A stretch of 64,000 bases of DNA, from the NCBI RefSeq assembly GCF_000515315.1, contig NZ_KI911562.1, positions 1,074,505-1,138,504 on the forward strand, in the 5' to 3' direction. Positions 50,077 through 60,199 of this stretch are shown piece by piece. The notes under the pieces are model-generated. The model had not been told where the DNA came from and ran no database searches. It saw only the letters and a list, made by a program, of their open reading frames with translations. The translations under genes and the position numbers were made by a program. Origin of the DNA: Asinibacterium sp. OR53 (GTDB lineage Bacteria; Bacteroidota; Bacteroidia; Chitinophagales; Chitinophagaceae). Every line of letters starts with the position of its first letter. Position 1 is the stretch's first letter.

Positions 50077-52371
50077 TTAGTTACCGTACACACTCAGGAA
50101 TTTGATGCGCATGATCTTGAGCTGCTCCCAGGTGAAGTCGTTTTCGCTTAATTCCTGCTGGGCAATCTGCAAGGAAGATGTTTCGCAACCTTTGAAATAT
50201 TCAATGATGTCTTCCTGTTCGTATTCATCGAGCCACTCGTCGATGGCGTAGTCGAGGTTGAGTTTGGTTCCACTGGCGGCAATGGTTTCCATTTCTTCGA
50301 GCAACTCATCCAGGCGCAGGCTCTTATTTTTGGCAATGGTTTCCAGCGGTATTTTTTTATCTACGTTCTGGATGATATAGATCTTGTTGTTGCCTGCATT
50401 CACCACGCTTTTCATTACAAAATCATCCGGCTTCACGATGTCGTTCTCTTCAACATGCCGGGCGATCATCTCAACAAAGGGCTTACCATATTTCAATGCT
50501 TTTCCCTTGCTCACGCCCTGGCATTTTTCCAGCTCTGCCAATGTGGTAGGATACAGGGTAGCCATATCCTGCAAAGAAGTTTCCAGGAAAATGACGAAGG
50601 GAGGCAGGCTTTTTTTCTTGGCTTCTTTCTGGCGCAGCTCTTTCAGCATTTCAAACAGTTTTTCGTCTGTTGCAGCGCCAGCCTGTGAAGTGCCATCGCC
50701 TTCTTCATCATCGGCGTTGGCATCTTCGAACAAATTGTTCAGTACGATCTTGAAAGACGCAGGCTTCTTCAGGAATTTTTCGCCTTTTTCTGTGATCTTC
50801 AACAGCCCATATTCTTCAATGTCTTTGCGGATCAGGTTCTCGAGCATCATCTGCCGGATGAGGCTGTTCCAGAAATGTGGTTCTTTATCCTTTCCTATAC
50901 CAAATACTTCCAGTCCGTCGTGCCTGAACATGGTCATCTGCGGCGTAAGCTTACCCATTGTTACACCTACCACATAATCGGTGGTAAAGCGTTCGTCGAG
51001 TGCGCTGATCACTTTTAGTATTTTCACCACTTCTTCCTTCGCTTCTATCTTTTCTTTGGGGTTGCGGCAGTTATCGCAGTTACCACAATTCTTCGTATCC
51101 CATCCTTCACCAAAATAATGGAGCAATATTTTGCGGCGGCACACGGAACTCTCGGCATAAGCTACCGTTTCATCAATTAACTGGCCGACTACTTCCCGCT
51201 CGCTCAAAGGCTTATCGCGCATGAGGTGTTCGAGCTTGGCAACATCTTTATGCGAGTAATAAAGAATACATAAACCTTCCAGTCCGTCCCTGCCCGCGCG
51301 ACCGGTTTCCTGGTAATAATTTTCAATCGATTTGGGGATGTTGAAATGGATCACAAAACGGATATCGGGTTTATCGATACCCATACCGAAAGCAATCGTG
51401 GCAACGATCACCTGCACATCTTCATTGAGGAACTGGTCTTGCCTGTCGGCACGCAATTTCTGGTCAAGCCCGGCATGATAGGCCACGGCTTTGATATTAT
51501 TGGCCACGAGCAGGGCAGCCAGTTCTTCAGTGGTTTTACGGTTGAGGGTATATATGATACCGCTTTTACCTTTATGATGACTGATGAACTTAACGATGCT
51601 CTTTACGGTCTGGTCCATTTTGATCTTGGGCAGTATCTCGTAATAGAGGTTGGGCCGGTTAAAAGAAGAAATGAAAATATTTGGATTGCGTAATCCCAGG
51701 TTCTTTACAATATCGCTCTGCACTTTGGGTGTAGCGGTAGCGGTAAGCGCTACCACCGGCACATTGGGATTGATGATGTCCATCATCTCCCGCAGGCGGC
51801 GGTATTCGGGCCTGAAATCATGGCCCCATTCCGAAATACAGTGCGCTTCATCTACTGCAAAAAAAGAAATATCGAGGTCGCTGAAATATTCCAGGTTCTC
51901 CTGTTTGGTGAGTGTTTCAGGAGCTACATACAATAATTTGGTCTTACCGTTGTCGAGGTCGTCTTTTACTTCCTTGATCTGGCCTTTATTGAGTGATGAA
52001 TTGAGGAAATGCGCCACTTCATCTTTTTCACTGTAACCCCTCACCAGGTCAACCTGGTTTTTCATGAGGGCGATGAGGGGAGAAACAACAATGGCACATC
52101 CCGGCAAGAGCATGGCCGGCAGTTGGTAACATAAACTTTTGCCACCACCGGTGGGCATGATCACAAAAGTATCTTGTCCGGATAAGAGGCTGTTGATGGC
52201 TTCTTCCTGCTTTCCTTTGAATTCACGGAACCCGAAATATTGTTCAAGCCCGGCGTATATATCGAAGTTACCGGCAGTTTTTTTGGTAGCACCCCCGGTC
52301 TTTTTCACAGCAGCTTTGCTGGCTGCCTTGCCTGTAGTCTTCGCAGGGGTCTTTTTAGTACTTGTTGCCAT
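50077..52371 (-). CDS. recQ: RecQ-family DNA helicase with histone H1-like N-terminal tail
   Basis: A 764-residue ATP-dependent 3'-5' helicase. Walker A is [12 protein letters not shown], the DEAH box is [18 protein letters not shown], motif VI is [12 protein letters not shown], the zinc ligands fall in [13 protein letters not shown] and CGNCDNC, then RQC winged helix and an HRDC domain (about 590-660), plus an extra C-terminal helical region. Residues 2-34 are a Lys/Ala/Thr-rich tail ([20 protein letters not shown]) like histone H1 or Hc1 tails, which is unusual and may bind DNA. The start ATG is at 52371. Confidence 0.96.
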   Translation of the reverse strand: MATSTKKTPAKTTGKAASKAAVKKTGGATKKTAGNFDIYAGLEQYFGFREFKGKQEEAINSLLSGQDTFVIMPTGGGKSLCYQLPAMLLPGCAIVVSPLIALMKNQVDLVRGYSEKDEVAHFLNSSLNKGQIKEVKDDLDNGKTKLLYVAPETLTKQENLEYFSDLDISFFAVDEAHCISEWGHDFRPEYRRLREMMDIINPNVPVVALTATATPKVQSDIVKNLGLRNPNIFISSFNRPNLYYEILPKIKMDQTVKSIVKFISHHKGKSGIIYTLNRKTTEELAALLVANNIKAVAYHAGLDQKLRADRQDQFLNEDVQVIVATIAFGMGIDKPDIRFVIHFNIPKSIENYYQETGRAGRDGLEGLCILYYSHKDVAKLEHLMRDKPLSEREVVGQLIDETVAYAESSVCRRKILLHYFGEGWDTKNCGNCDNCRNPKEKIEAKEEVVKILKVISALDERFTTDYVVGVTMGKLTPQMTMFRHDGLEVFGIGKDKEPHFWNSLIRQMMLENLIRKDIEEYGLLKITEKGEKFLKKPASFKIVLNNLFEDANADDEEGDGTSQAGAATDEKLFEMLKELRQKEAKKKSLPPFVIFLETSLQDMATLYPTTLAELEKCQGVSKGKALKYGKPFVEMIARHVEENDIVKPDDFVMKSVVNAGNNKIYIIQNVDKKIPLETIAKNKSLRLDELLEEMETIAASGTKLNLDYAIDEWLDEYEQEDIIEYFKGCETSSLQIAQQELSENDFTWEQLKIMRIKFLSVYGN

Positions 52372-52553
52372 TTATACAAACAATTTTGGTACCGATGGAA
52401 CGGCACATCTTACAAATAGATAAGTTAGCTCATTTTACCGGAATTTTTATGCAAACTTTCCGCCAGGCGGGATATATCCGGTTAGGGAACGTTAAAAAGG
52501 ACCGCGAAGTTAACGAAGTATAGGGGGATTATCCACTCTTTGCTGTTAAAGTT

Positions 52554-52561
52554 TACCTTTG
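52554..52561 (+). promoter_or_regulatory. -7 promoter element of kdsD, 6 nt before the ATG
   Basis: TACCTTTG matches TAnnTTTG and leaves 6 nt before the ATG at 52568, again pointing to a leaderless transcript. Confidence 0.5.
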
Positions 52562-52567
52562 CACGGC

Positions 52568-53530
52568 ATGCATACATCGATTTATCAAACAGCGCTGAAT
52601 ACCATTGAGTTAGAAGCTCAATCGATTGCAGGACTCGCTGCTTTCATAGACCCTTCTTTTGAGCAGGCCGTAAAGGTTGTTCATGGGTCTAAAGGACGAT
52701 TGGTAATCAGTGGTATTGGCAAAAGCGCCATTGTAGCCCAGAAGATCGTGGCCACCCTCAATTCAACGGGCACTCCTTCTCTCTTTATGCATGCGGCAGA
52801 TGCCATCCATGGCGACCTGGGCATGGTGCAGCGTGATGATGTGGTGATGATCATCAGCAAGAGCGGAGAAAGCCCGGAGATCAAAGTGCTGGTACCACTT
52901 ATTAAAAATTTTGGCAATGCATTGATCGGTATGGTGGGGAATACCGACAGTTTCCTGGCTACCCAGAGCGACCTGGTGCTGAATACAACTGTAAGTAAAG
53001 AGGCTTGTCCCAATAACCTGGCCCCCACCAGCAGCACTACGGCACAGATGGTCATGGGCGATGTGTTGGCGGTGTGTTTGATGGAACTGAATGGTTTCAG
53101 CGGCAAGGATTTTGCTAAATACCATCCGGGTGGCAACCTGGGCAAACGGATGTATTTGCGGGCGGCGGATCTCTATACACATAATGAACGACCACATGTG
53201 TTACCCACTGCCACATTGAAGGAAGTGATCGTGGAGATCACCGAAAAAAGGTTGGGTGTAACTGCAGTAACCGACGAACAGAACCGGGTAGTGGGCATTA
53301 TTACTGATGGAGACCTGCGGCGTATGCTGGAAAAGAGCAACAACATACAGGATATAAAAGCGGCTGATATTTTATCAGTTCATCCCAAAACCATACCACC
53401 CGATATGCTGGCAGTGGATACGCTGGACGTATTGCGGAAATACGATATCAGTCAGTTGATCGTGGCCGAGGACGGAAAATACCTGGGTATATTGCACATA
53501 CATGACCTGGTAAAAGAAGGCATTATTTAA
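52568..53530 (+). CDS. kdsD: D-arabinose 5-phosphate isomerase, KpsF/GutQ family
   Basis: A 320-residue enzyme that converts ribulose 5-phosphate to arabinose 5-phosphate for Kdo and so lipid A core synthesis. The SIS domain (about 30-180) has GKSAIVAQKIVATLNSTGTP, HGDLGMVQ, ISKSGESPEIKVLVP and KEACPNNLAPTSSTT; a CBS pair occupies the C-terminal third (TAVTDEQNRVVGIITDGDLRR). The TTG at 52559 lies inside the promoter box, so ATG 52568 is used. Confidence 0.95.
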   Translation: MHTSIYQTALNTIELEAQSIAGLAAFIDPSFEQAVKVVHGSKGRLVISGIGKSAIVAQKIVATLNSTGTPSLFMHAADAIHGDLGMVQRDDVVMIISKSGESPEIKVLVPLIKNFGNALIGMVGNTDSFLATQSDLVLNTTVSKEACPNNLAPTSSTTAQMVMGDVLAVCLMELNGFSGKDFAKYHPGGNLGKRMYLRAADLYTHNERPHVLPTATLKEVIVEITEKRLGVTAVTDEQNRVVGIITDGDLRRMLEKSNNIQDIKAADILSVHPKTIPPDMLAVDTLDVLRKYDISQLIVAEDGKYLGILHIHDLVKEGII

Positions 53531-53583
53531 CTAAAGAACTCGTTGCATTCCTTTAATATTGCAACTTCTAATATAGGATTGAG

Positions 53584-54666
53584 ATGAATAAAAGTCATTA
53601 TGTAGCGATCATGGCGGGTGGTATCGGCAGTCGCTTCTGGCCTAAGAGCAGAACCAGTTATCCCAAGCAATTCCTCGATATTTTAAATACCGGCAAGACC
53701 CTCATCCAATGGACTTATGAGCGCTATGCCACTTTTATTCCGAAAGAGAATATTTTCATTGTTACCTCCGATGAATATACATCCATTGTAAAAAAGCAAT
53801 TGCCAGCGCTGCCGGTAGAGAATATCCTTGCGGAGCCGAGCAGAAAAAATACAGCGCCTTGTATTGCTTATATCTCTTTCAAATTATTACAGAAAGATCC
53901 GGAAGCTTCTTTGATCGTGGCGCCGAGCGATCACCTCATACTGGACAATGAACGTTTTAAAGAAATTACCCTGCAGGCGCTCCACTTTGTGGGTCATATC
54001 AAATCATTGGTTACGCTGGGCATCAATCCTACTTATCCTAATACAGGGTATGGTTATATCCAGCACGATGCGTTGCCGGTTGCCGATGGTATTTATAAAG
54101 TAAAAACCTTCACCGAAAAACCCAATCTCGAACTGGCGAAAACCTTTTTGGCCAGCGGAGATTTTTTATGGAATGCCGGCATCTTTGTGTGGCGGGTAAA
54201 GAATGTGGTGAAAGCTTTTGAAATGTACCAGCCTGAGATGTATGAACTCTTCGATGGGGTGAAGGCTGACTACAATACCGCTCGCGAGAAAGCGGCGATG
54301 GACGGAATCTATCCTTTGTGTACGAATATTTCCATCGATGTGGCCATCATGGAAAAAGCAGATAATGTATATGTGATCCCTTCTTCTTTCGGCTGGAGCG
54401 ACCTGGGCACATGGAACAGCGCTTATGATAACCTGGAAAAAGATTACCTGGGTAATGCTGTGGCAGGAGACAATGTAATTGTGATCGATGCTACCAAATG
54501 CATGATCTCGGCATCGCATGATAAGCTGTTGGTATTACAGGGGCTCGACGATTTCATTGTAGTGGATACCAAAGATGTATTGTTGGTGTGTAAAAAAGAA
54601 AAAGAACAGGCCATCAAAGAATATGTGGCTGAAGTAAAGCGCAACAAAGGCGAGAAGTACCTTTAA
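53584..54666 (+). CDS. manC: Mannose-1-phosphate guanylyltransferase
   Basis: A 360-residue nucleotidyltransferase making GDP-mannose, precursor of mannose- and fucose-type surface sugars. It has the pyrophosphorylase loop IMAGGIGSRFWPKSR, KQFLDI, ILAEPSRKNTAPCIA, VAPSDHLI, FTEKP and FLWNAGIFVWR, then a short beta-helix. The second (isomerase) domain of fused ManC proteins is absent. It lies 53 nt after kdsD. Confidence 0.93.
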   Translation: MNKSHYVAIMAGGIGSRFWPKSRTSYPKQFLDILNTGKTLIQWTYERYATFIPKENIFIVTSDEYTSIVKKQLPALPVENILAEPSRKNTAPCIAYISFKLLQKDPEASLIVAPSDHLILDNERFKEITLQALHFVGHIKSLVTLGINPTYPNTGYGYIQHDALPVADGIYKVKTFTEKPNLELAKTFLASGDFLWNAGIFVWRVKNVVKAFEMYQPEMYELFDGVKADYNTAREKAAMDGIYPLCTNISIDVAIMEKADNVYVIPSSFGWSDLGTWNSAYDNLEKDYLGNAVAGDNVIVIDATKCMISASHDKLLVLQGLDDFIVVDTKDVLLVCKKEKEQAIKEYVAEVKRNKGEKYL

Positions 54667-54747
54667 ATTGGCGCAATCGTTTGCAATCACAGACGGGAGG
54701 TCAATTTGCTATATTAGCAGGTAGTATCAAAGTCCAACCGCAATATC

Positions 54748-56271
54748 ATGACCACCAGGTTTACTGCCAGTAAACAGTTAGTGCTGTTTGTTGCTCTTTT
54801 TTTTGCCTGTGCCGTATCTGCACAACGAAAGCCCAATATCATCATCATTTATGCCGACGATGTAGGCTATGGCGATCTGAGTTGTTACGGCATGACGAGG
54901 ATCCAAACGCCTCATATCGACCGGCTGGCTGCGGAAGGATTGAGATTCACCAATGCCCACAGCACTTCGGCTACCTGCACACCTTCACGTTATGGCATCC
55001 TTACCGGTAAATATCCCTGGCGGCAAAAAGGAACCGGCGTGGCTCCCGGCGATGCCTCGCTGATTATTCCCATGAATAAAGGAACCATGCCGCTGACTTT
55101 GCAGCAGGCAGGCTATCAAACGGCGGCCATTGGCAAATGGCACCTGGGTCTCGGTACCAATGGTACGATCGATTGGAATGGCGATATCAAACCAGGCCCC
55201 AATGAAGTAGGCTTTACTTATTCATTCATCATGCCCGCCACACTCGACAGGGTACCCTGCGTATATGTAGAGAACCATCGCGTGGTGAACCTCGATCCGG
55301 GCGATCCGATAGCAGTGAATTACCAACACAAGATCGGCAACGACCCTACTGGTAAGGAAAATCCCGAAATGCTTCGCATTAAGCCCGATCCACAGCAAGG
55401 GCATAACCAGACCATCATAGACAGCATCAGCAGGATTGGATGGATGAGCGGCGGTCACAGTGCACGTTGGAAAGATGAAGACATCGCCGGAACGATCACA
55501 CAAAAGGCGATACAGTTCATCGGCAAAAACAAACAACAGCCTTTCTTTCTGTATTTTGCAACAGGCGATATTCATGTGCCGCGTTATCCGCACAGTATGT
55601 TCAGGGGTAAGAGTGGTATGGGATTGCGGGGAGATGCGATTTTGCAATTGGATTATACGGTTGGACAAATTGTGCATGCACTGGACAGCCTGCACCTGAC
55701 CAACAATACCCTGATCATTTTCAGCAGTGATAACGGACCGGTGGTGAATGATGGTTATCTTGATGGGTCGGTAGAGCATTTGGGCGATCATCACCCCGGC
55801 GGTGCATTGCGCGGAGGCAAATACAGCATATTTGAAGCAGGCACAAGGGTGCCATTGATCGTGAAATGGCCCGGGCAGGTGAAAGCAGGTAAAACAACGA
55901 ATGCATTGTTCAGTCAGGTTGACCTTTATGCTTCATTGGCAAAGCTGGCCGGCCACTCATTGAATAATGGCGATGGTCCCGATAGTTTTGAGCGGCTGCG
56001 TGTTTTGTTGGGTAAGCGTGATGAAGACAGGGCATTCCTCATAGAAGATGCGCGCGGTTTATCCGTTACCAAAGGACAATGGAAATACATTGTACCCAAT
56101 AACGGAGCGGCTTACGACAAAGCGGTGAATATAGAATTGGGCAATTTACCCAAGCCGCAATTGTACAATATGCAAACAGATATTCGTGAACAGTACAATG
56201 TAGCAGAACAGCACCCGGAGATCGTAAAAGAATTGGCCGCTTTATTGGATAAAGTAAAAGCTGATAACTAA
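54748..56271 (+). CDS. Exported type I sulfatase
   Basis: A 507-residue periplasmic or surface sulfatase: signal peptide ending near VSAQ, metal site IIIIYADDVGYGDLSCYG, and the formylglycine motif C77-T-P-S-R followed by YGILTGKYPW; downstream are GKWHLGLG and IFSSDNGPVV. The Cys must be converted to formylglycine; a maturase is encoded further along this operon. It starts the carbohydrate operon, 12 nt before GH95. The sulfated-sugar preference cannot be read directly. Confidence 0.93.
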   Translation: MTTRFTASKQLVLFVALFFACAVSAQRKPNIIIIYADDVGYGDLSCYGMTRIQTPHIDRLAAEGLRFTNAHSTSATCTPSRYGILTGKYPWRQKGTGVAPGDASLIIPMNKGTMPLTLQQAGYQTAAIGKWHLGLGTNGTIDWNGDIKPGPNEVGFTYSFIMPATLDRVPCVYVENHRVVNLDPGDPIAVNYQHKIGNDPTGKENPEMLRIKPDPQQGHNQTIIDSISRIGWMSGGHSARWKDEDIAGTITQKAIQFIGKNKQQPFFLYFATGDIHVPRYPHSMFRGKSGMGLRGDAILQLDYTVGQIVHALDSLHLTNNTLIIFSSDNGPVVNDGYLDGSVEHLGDHHPGGALRGGKYSIFEAGTRVPLIVKWPGQVKAGKTTNALFSQVDLYASLAKLAGHSLNNGDGPDSFERLRVLLGKRDEDRAFLIEDARGLSVTKGQWKYIVPNNGAAYDKAVNIELGNLPKPQLYNMQTDIREQYNVAEQHPEIVKELAALLDKVKADN

Positions 56272-56282
56272 TAAAACATCGG

Positions 56283-58661
56283 ATGATGCATTTTGCAGTA
56301 AGAACAATTGCTACCACCACACTGCTGTTGCTAACAGGAGTATTGCATGCACAACGGGCAGCTATTACGGTTGTATTTGATACGGCTGCTAAAGTTTTTA
56401 CAGAAAGCCTTCCATTGGGTAATGGCAGAATGGGCGCTATGATGTATGGCAGTACTGGTAAAGAAAGGATCGCGCTCAATGAGATCTCTTTATGGTCTGG
56501 CGGAGAGCAGGATGCAGACAGCCGGGAAGCCTATCAATACCTGAAACCCATACAAGATTTGCTGCTCGCCGGAAAAAACAGGGAAGCACAGGCATTGCTG
56601 CAAAAACATTTTATTGCGAAAGGAGAAGGTTCGGGTTTTGGAAGTGGAGCCAATGTGAAGTATGGATGTTACCAGGCACTCGGCGATCTTTTTATTGAAT
56701 GGAAAGACAGTGCAATGCCTGTTACTGAATATACAAGGCAATTGGATCTTGAAAATGCCAAAGCAATTACCCGTTTCAAGCGTAATGGGCAGCAAATAAA
56801 AGAAGAATTATTTGCAGATTTTGTGAATGATATCATTTGGATCAAGTTGAGCAGTTCCGGCAAAGCCGGCATCAATGCCAGGTTATCACTTTACCGGAAA
56901 GAACACGCAACAGTAACAGCGAATGCAAATCAGCTGATCATGCAGGGAGAATTGCCCTCAGGTAAAGAGAAGGGCATGCGCTTTGCATCGGTAGTACAAC
57001 CTGTTATTAAGGATGGTAAAATAACGGCAGAAGAAAATGCATTGCACATAGAAGGCGCTTCAGCATGCTGGATCAAAATAGCAGCGGCCACGAATTTTAA
57101 CTGGAAGACTTCCCAACTCACCGCACCGGATCCACTTGCACAATGCTTAGATTATTTATCGGCAACAAAGGCCATGCAATATGCTGTTGCGGAAAGCAAA
57201 AGCGCTGCTGCCTATCAAAAATATTTCAACCGATGCCGTTGGCAGATGCCTGCTAACGATGCGGTATCGGGGCTGACTACTATCCAGCGGCTGATCCGTT
57301 ATAATAAAGGCGAACAAGACTTAGAATTACCGGTGTTGTATTTTAATTTCGGAAGGTACCTGCTGATCTCGTCATCCCGCCCGGGCCTGCTGCCCGCGAA
57401 CCTGCAGGGATTGTGGGCAACAGAATACCAAACACCCTGGAATGGCGATTATCATTTGAACATCAACATCCAAATGAATTATTGGCTCGCAGAGACTACC
57501 AATCTCAGCAGCCTGGCAGAACCATTGCACCGTTTTACCAAAGACCTGGTGATACCTGGTGAGAAAACGGCGAAGGCTTATTACAATGCAAAGGGATGGG
57601 TAGCGCATGTGATCAGTAATCCATGGCATTATACTTCTCCGGGCGAAGGTGCTGGATGGGGCTCTACGCTTACAGGGGGCGCCTGGCTTTGCGAGCATAT
57701 CTGGGAACATTACCGTTTTACCAAAGACACTGCTTTTTTGAGAACGTATTTTCCCGTACTCAAAGGCGCTGCGCAATTCCTGCAATCTGTATTGATACGC
57801 GAACCCAAACATGGCTGGCTGGTTACAGCGCCTTCGAATTCTCCCGAGAATACTTATATCACGCCCGATGGTTTTCATGGCCAGACTGCCATGGGACCTA
57901 CCATCGATATGCAGATATGCCGCGAATTATTCAATGCCTGTATTCATGCGTCGGCTATTCTGAATACCAACAGCGATTGGAGTAAAGAGTTGCAACAATT
58001 GCTTCCACAACTCGCGCCTGACCAGGTAGGTGCAGCGGGCGATCTGAATGAGTGGCTTGATGACTGGAAAGATGCGGAACCACAGCACAGGCATGTATCT
58101 CACCTGTATGGCCTGCACCCTTATGATGAGATCAGCATTGTACGAACACCTGAACTTGCAAAAGCTGCGAGGAAAACCCTGGCCGACAGGGGCGATGGGG
58201 GTACGGGATGGTCCAAAGCCTGGAAGATCAATTTCTGGGCAAGACTGGGTGATGGTGATCATGCACTGATCTTATTGAACCAGTTGCTGAAGCCGGTAAC
58301 ACGTATGGGCATAGTAATGTCTGGCGGCGGCGGTACTTATGCGAATTTATTCTGCGGCCATCCGCCTTTCCAAATCGATGGTAATTTTGGGGGAACGGCT
58401 GGTATTGCAGAAATGCTTATCCAGTCGCAGGAGCATTATATACAGCTGCTGCCTGCCCTGCCTGCTGCATGGAGTGGCAGCGGTTCTGTAAAAGGTCTTT
58501 GTGCAAGGGGCGGATTTGTAGTAGACATGGAATGGAAAGAAGGCAAAGTAACCGGTTGTAAAATAGTCTCGCATGCCGGTGGTGAATGTAAGATCATGGT
58601 GAATCAAAAATTAATCAGCTTCCCAACAATAAAAGGTCAGTCTAAAAAAATTAATTTATGA
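56283..58661 (+). CDS. Glycoside hydrolase family 95 (alpha-L-fucosidase/alpha-L-galactosidase type)
   Basis: A 792-residue exported enzyme (signal peptide ending near LHAQ) with the GH95 layout: N-terminal beta domain with ESLPLGNGRMGAMMYG, then an (alpha/alpha)6 barrel. Catalytic positions known from Bifidobacterium AfcA can be matched: the Asn pair in GDYHLNINIQMNYW, the Glu in SNSPENTY and the Asp in FQIDGNFGG. Members cleave terminal alpha-1,2-linked L-fucose or L-galactose. Its stop overlaps the next gene by 4 bp. Confidence 0.93.
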   Translation: MMHFAVRTIATTTLLLLTGVLHAQRAAITVVFDTAAKVFTESLPLGNGRMGAMMYGSTGKERIALNEISLWSGGEQDADSREAYQYLKPIQDLLLAGKNREAQALLQKHFIAKGEGSGFGSGANVKYGCYQALGDLFIEWKDSAMPVTEYTRQLDLENAKAITRFKRNGQQIKEELFADFVNDIIWIKLSSSGKAGINARLSLYRKEHATVTANANQLIMQGELPSGKEKGMRFASVVQPVIKDGKITAEENALHIEGASACWIKIAAATNFNWKTSQLTAPDPLAQCLDYLSATKAMQYAVAESKSAAAYQKYFNRCRWQMPANDAVSGLTTIQRLIRYNKGEQDLELPVLYFNFGRYLLISSSRPGLLPANLQGLWATEYQTPWNGDYHLNINIQMNYWLAETTNLSSLAEPLHRFTKDLVIPGEKTAKAYYNAKGWVAHVISNPWHYTSPGEGAGWGSTLTGGAWLCEHIWEHYRFTKDTAFLRTYFPVLKGAAQFLQSVLIREPKHGWLVTAPSNSPENTYITPDGFHGQTAMGPTIDMQICRELFNACIHASAILNTNSDWSKELQQLLPQLAPDQVGAAGDLNEWLDDWKDAEPQHRHVSHLYGLHPYDEISIVRTPELAKAARKTLADRGDGGTGWSKAWKINFWARLGDGDHALILLNQLLKPVTRMGIVMSGGGGTYANLFCGHPPFQIDGNFGGTAGIAEMLIQSQEHYIQLLPALPAAWSGSGSVKGLCARGGFVVDMEWKEGKVTGCKIVSHAGGECKIMVNQKLISFPTIKGQSKKINL

Positions 58662-60199
58662 TCAGATCAATACTGGTATTGAGCAGCTTGTTATGCTGCT
58701 TGACATTGATGGCGCAGCAAAATAAAAAAGCGCCCAACATACTCATCATCTTCTCCGATGACCATGCTTACCAGGCCATCAGTGCGTATGGAAGTAAGTT
58801 GATGCAAACGCCCAATATCGATCGCATCGCCAGGGAAGGCGCCATTTTTCAGAATGCCTGTGTTACCAACTCGCTCTGTGCGCCGAGCAGGGCTACGTTG
58901 CTTACCGGCAAATACAGTCATATCAACGGATTGAAAGTGAATAATATTTCCAACCCGTTCGATATACGGCAGGAAGTGTTTTCACGCCTGCTCAAGCAAA
59001 AAAATTACCAGACCAGCTGGATCGGCAAGTGGCATTTGCAAACATTGCCGGGTAATGCATTTGATTACTGGCGTGTATTGCCCGACCAGGGACAGTATTA
59101 CAATCCTGATTTTATTGGTCAGCAAAACGATACCGTTCGTCTCAAAGGTTATATCACCGATGTGATCACCCAGCTGAGTTTCGATTGGCTCGATCACAGG
59201 GATACATCCAAACCTTTTTGTATGGTGATAGGAGAAAAAGCTACGCACCGGAGTTGGTTACCGGATATACAAGACCTGGGCGCTTTTGATGATAAAAAAT
59301 TCCCATTGCCGGCTAACTTTTACGATGATTACAAAGGCCGTCTTGCAGCAAAGAACCAGGACATGACGGTTGATAAAACCATGCTGCTCGATTACGATCT
59401 GAAAGTGCATGCCAACTATGGCGAAAGAGGCATGTATGGCCGCATGACACCGGAACAAAGAAATGCTTTCAAAGCTTATTACGATAAAGTGAGCAAGGAT
59501 TTTGACGAACGCCAGTACAAAGGAAAAGCACTTGTAGAATGGAAGTACCAGCATTACATGAGAGATTACCTGTCCACCGCCCGGTCGCTGGATCGCAACA
59601 TTGGTAAAATACTGGACTACCTGGATAAGAACGGACTCACACAAAACACGGTGGTGATCTATGCTTCTGACCAGGGTTTTTACCTGGGAGAACATGGTTG
59701 GTTTGATAAACGGTTCATGTATGAAGAGTCTATGAAAACACCGTTGGTGATGCGTTATCCCGGTGTTATCAAACCGGGAACCTCGGTGAATGATATGATC
59801 GTGAACATCGACTTCGCACCTACCATATTGAATATTGCCGGGGTAACAGCACCTGCTTCTATACAAGGAAATTCTTTCCTGCCCTTGTTGCAAACCGGCA
59901 ATTCGAAAGACTGGCGCAAAGCAGCTTACTATCATTATTATGAATATCCCGAGCCGCATCGTGTATCGCCTCATTTTGGTATCCGCACCCTTCAGTATAA
60001 ACTGATCCGTTTTTACGGGCCTGCAGATGCCTGGGAACTCTATGATCTGAAGAAAGACCCTGCCGAAATGAAGAACCTTTATACAGAAAAAAAGAACAGC
60101 CGGCTGGTTGCTTCATTAAAACAACAACTAAAGGATCTGATCAACCAATACCATGATGATGAAGCGATGAAAATTTTTGAGCAGGAGGTTAAGGACTAA
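58658..60199 (+). CDS. Exported type I sulfatase, GlcNAc-6-sulfatase-like
   Basis: A 513-residue sulfatase with signal peptide (ending near TLMAQ), ILIIFSDDHAYQAISAYG metal site and formylglycine motif C74-A-P-S-R followed by ATLLTGKYSH. The ASDQGFYLGEHGWFDKRFMYEE segment resembles the S1_11/S1_8-type sulfatases acting on amino-sugar or related 6-sulfates, but the assignment is tentative. Tightly coupled: it overlaps GH95 by 4 bp and the maturase gene by 1 bp. Confidence 0.92.
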   Translation: MIRSILVLSSLLCCLTLMAQQNKKAPNILIIFSDDHAYQAISAYGSKLMQTPNIDRIAREGAIFQNACVTNSLCAPSRATLLTGKYSHINGLKVNNISNPFDIRQEVFSRLLKQKNYQTSWIGKWHLQTLPGNAFDYWRVLPDQGQYYNPDFIGQQNDTVRLKGYITDVITQLSFDWLDHRDTSKPFCMVIGEKATHRSWLPDIQDLGAFDDKKFPLPANFYDDYKGRLAAKNQDMTVDKTMLLDYDLKVHANYGERGMYGRMTPEQRNAFKAYYDKVSKDFDERQYKGKALVEWKYQHYMRDYLSTARSLDRNIGKILDYLDKNGLTQNTVVIYASDQGFYLGEHGWFDKRFMYEESMKTPLVMRYPGVIKPGTSVNDMIVNIDFAPTILNIAGVTAPASIQGNSFLPLLQTGNSKDWRKAAYYHYYEYPEPHRVSPHFGIRTLQYKLIRFYGPADAWELYDLKKDPAEMKNLYTEKKNSRLVASLKQQLKDLINQYHDDEAMKIFEQEVKD

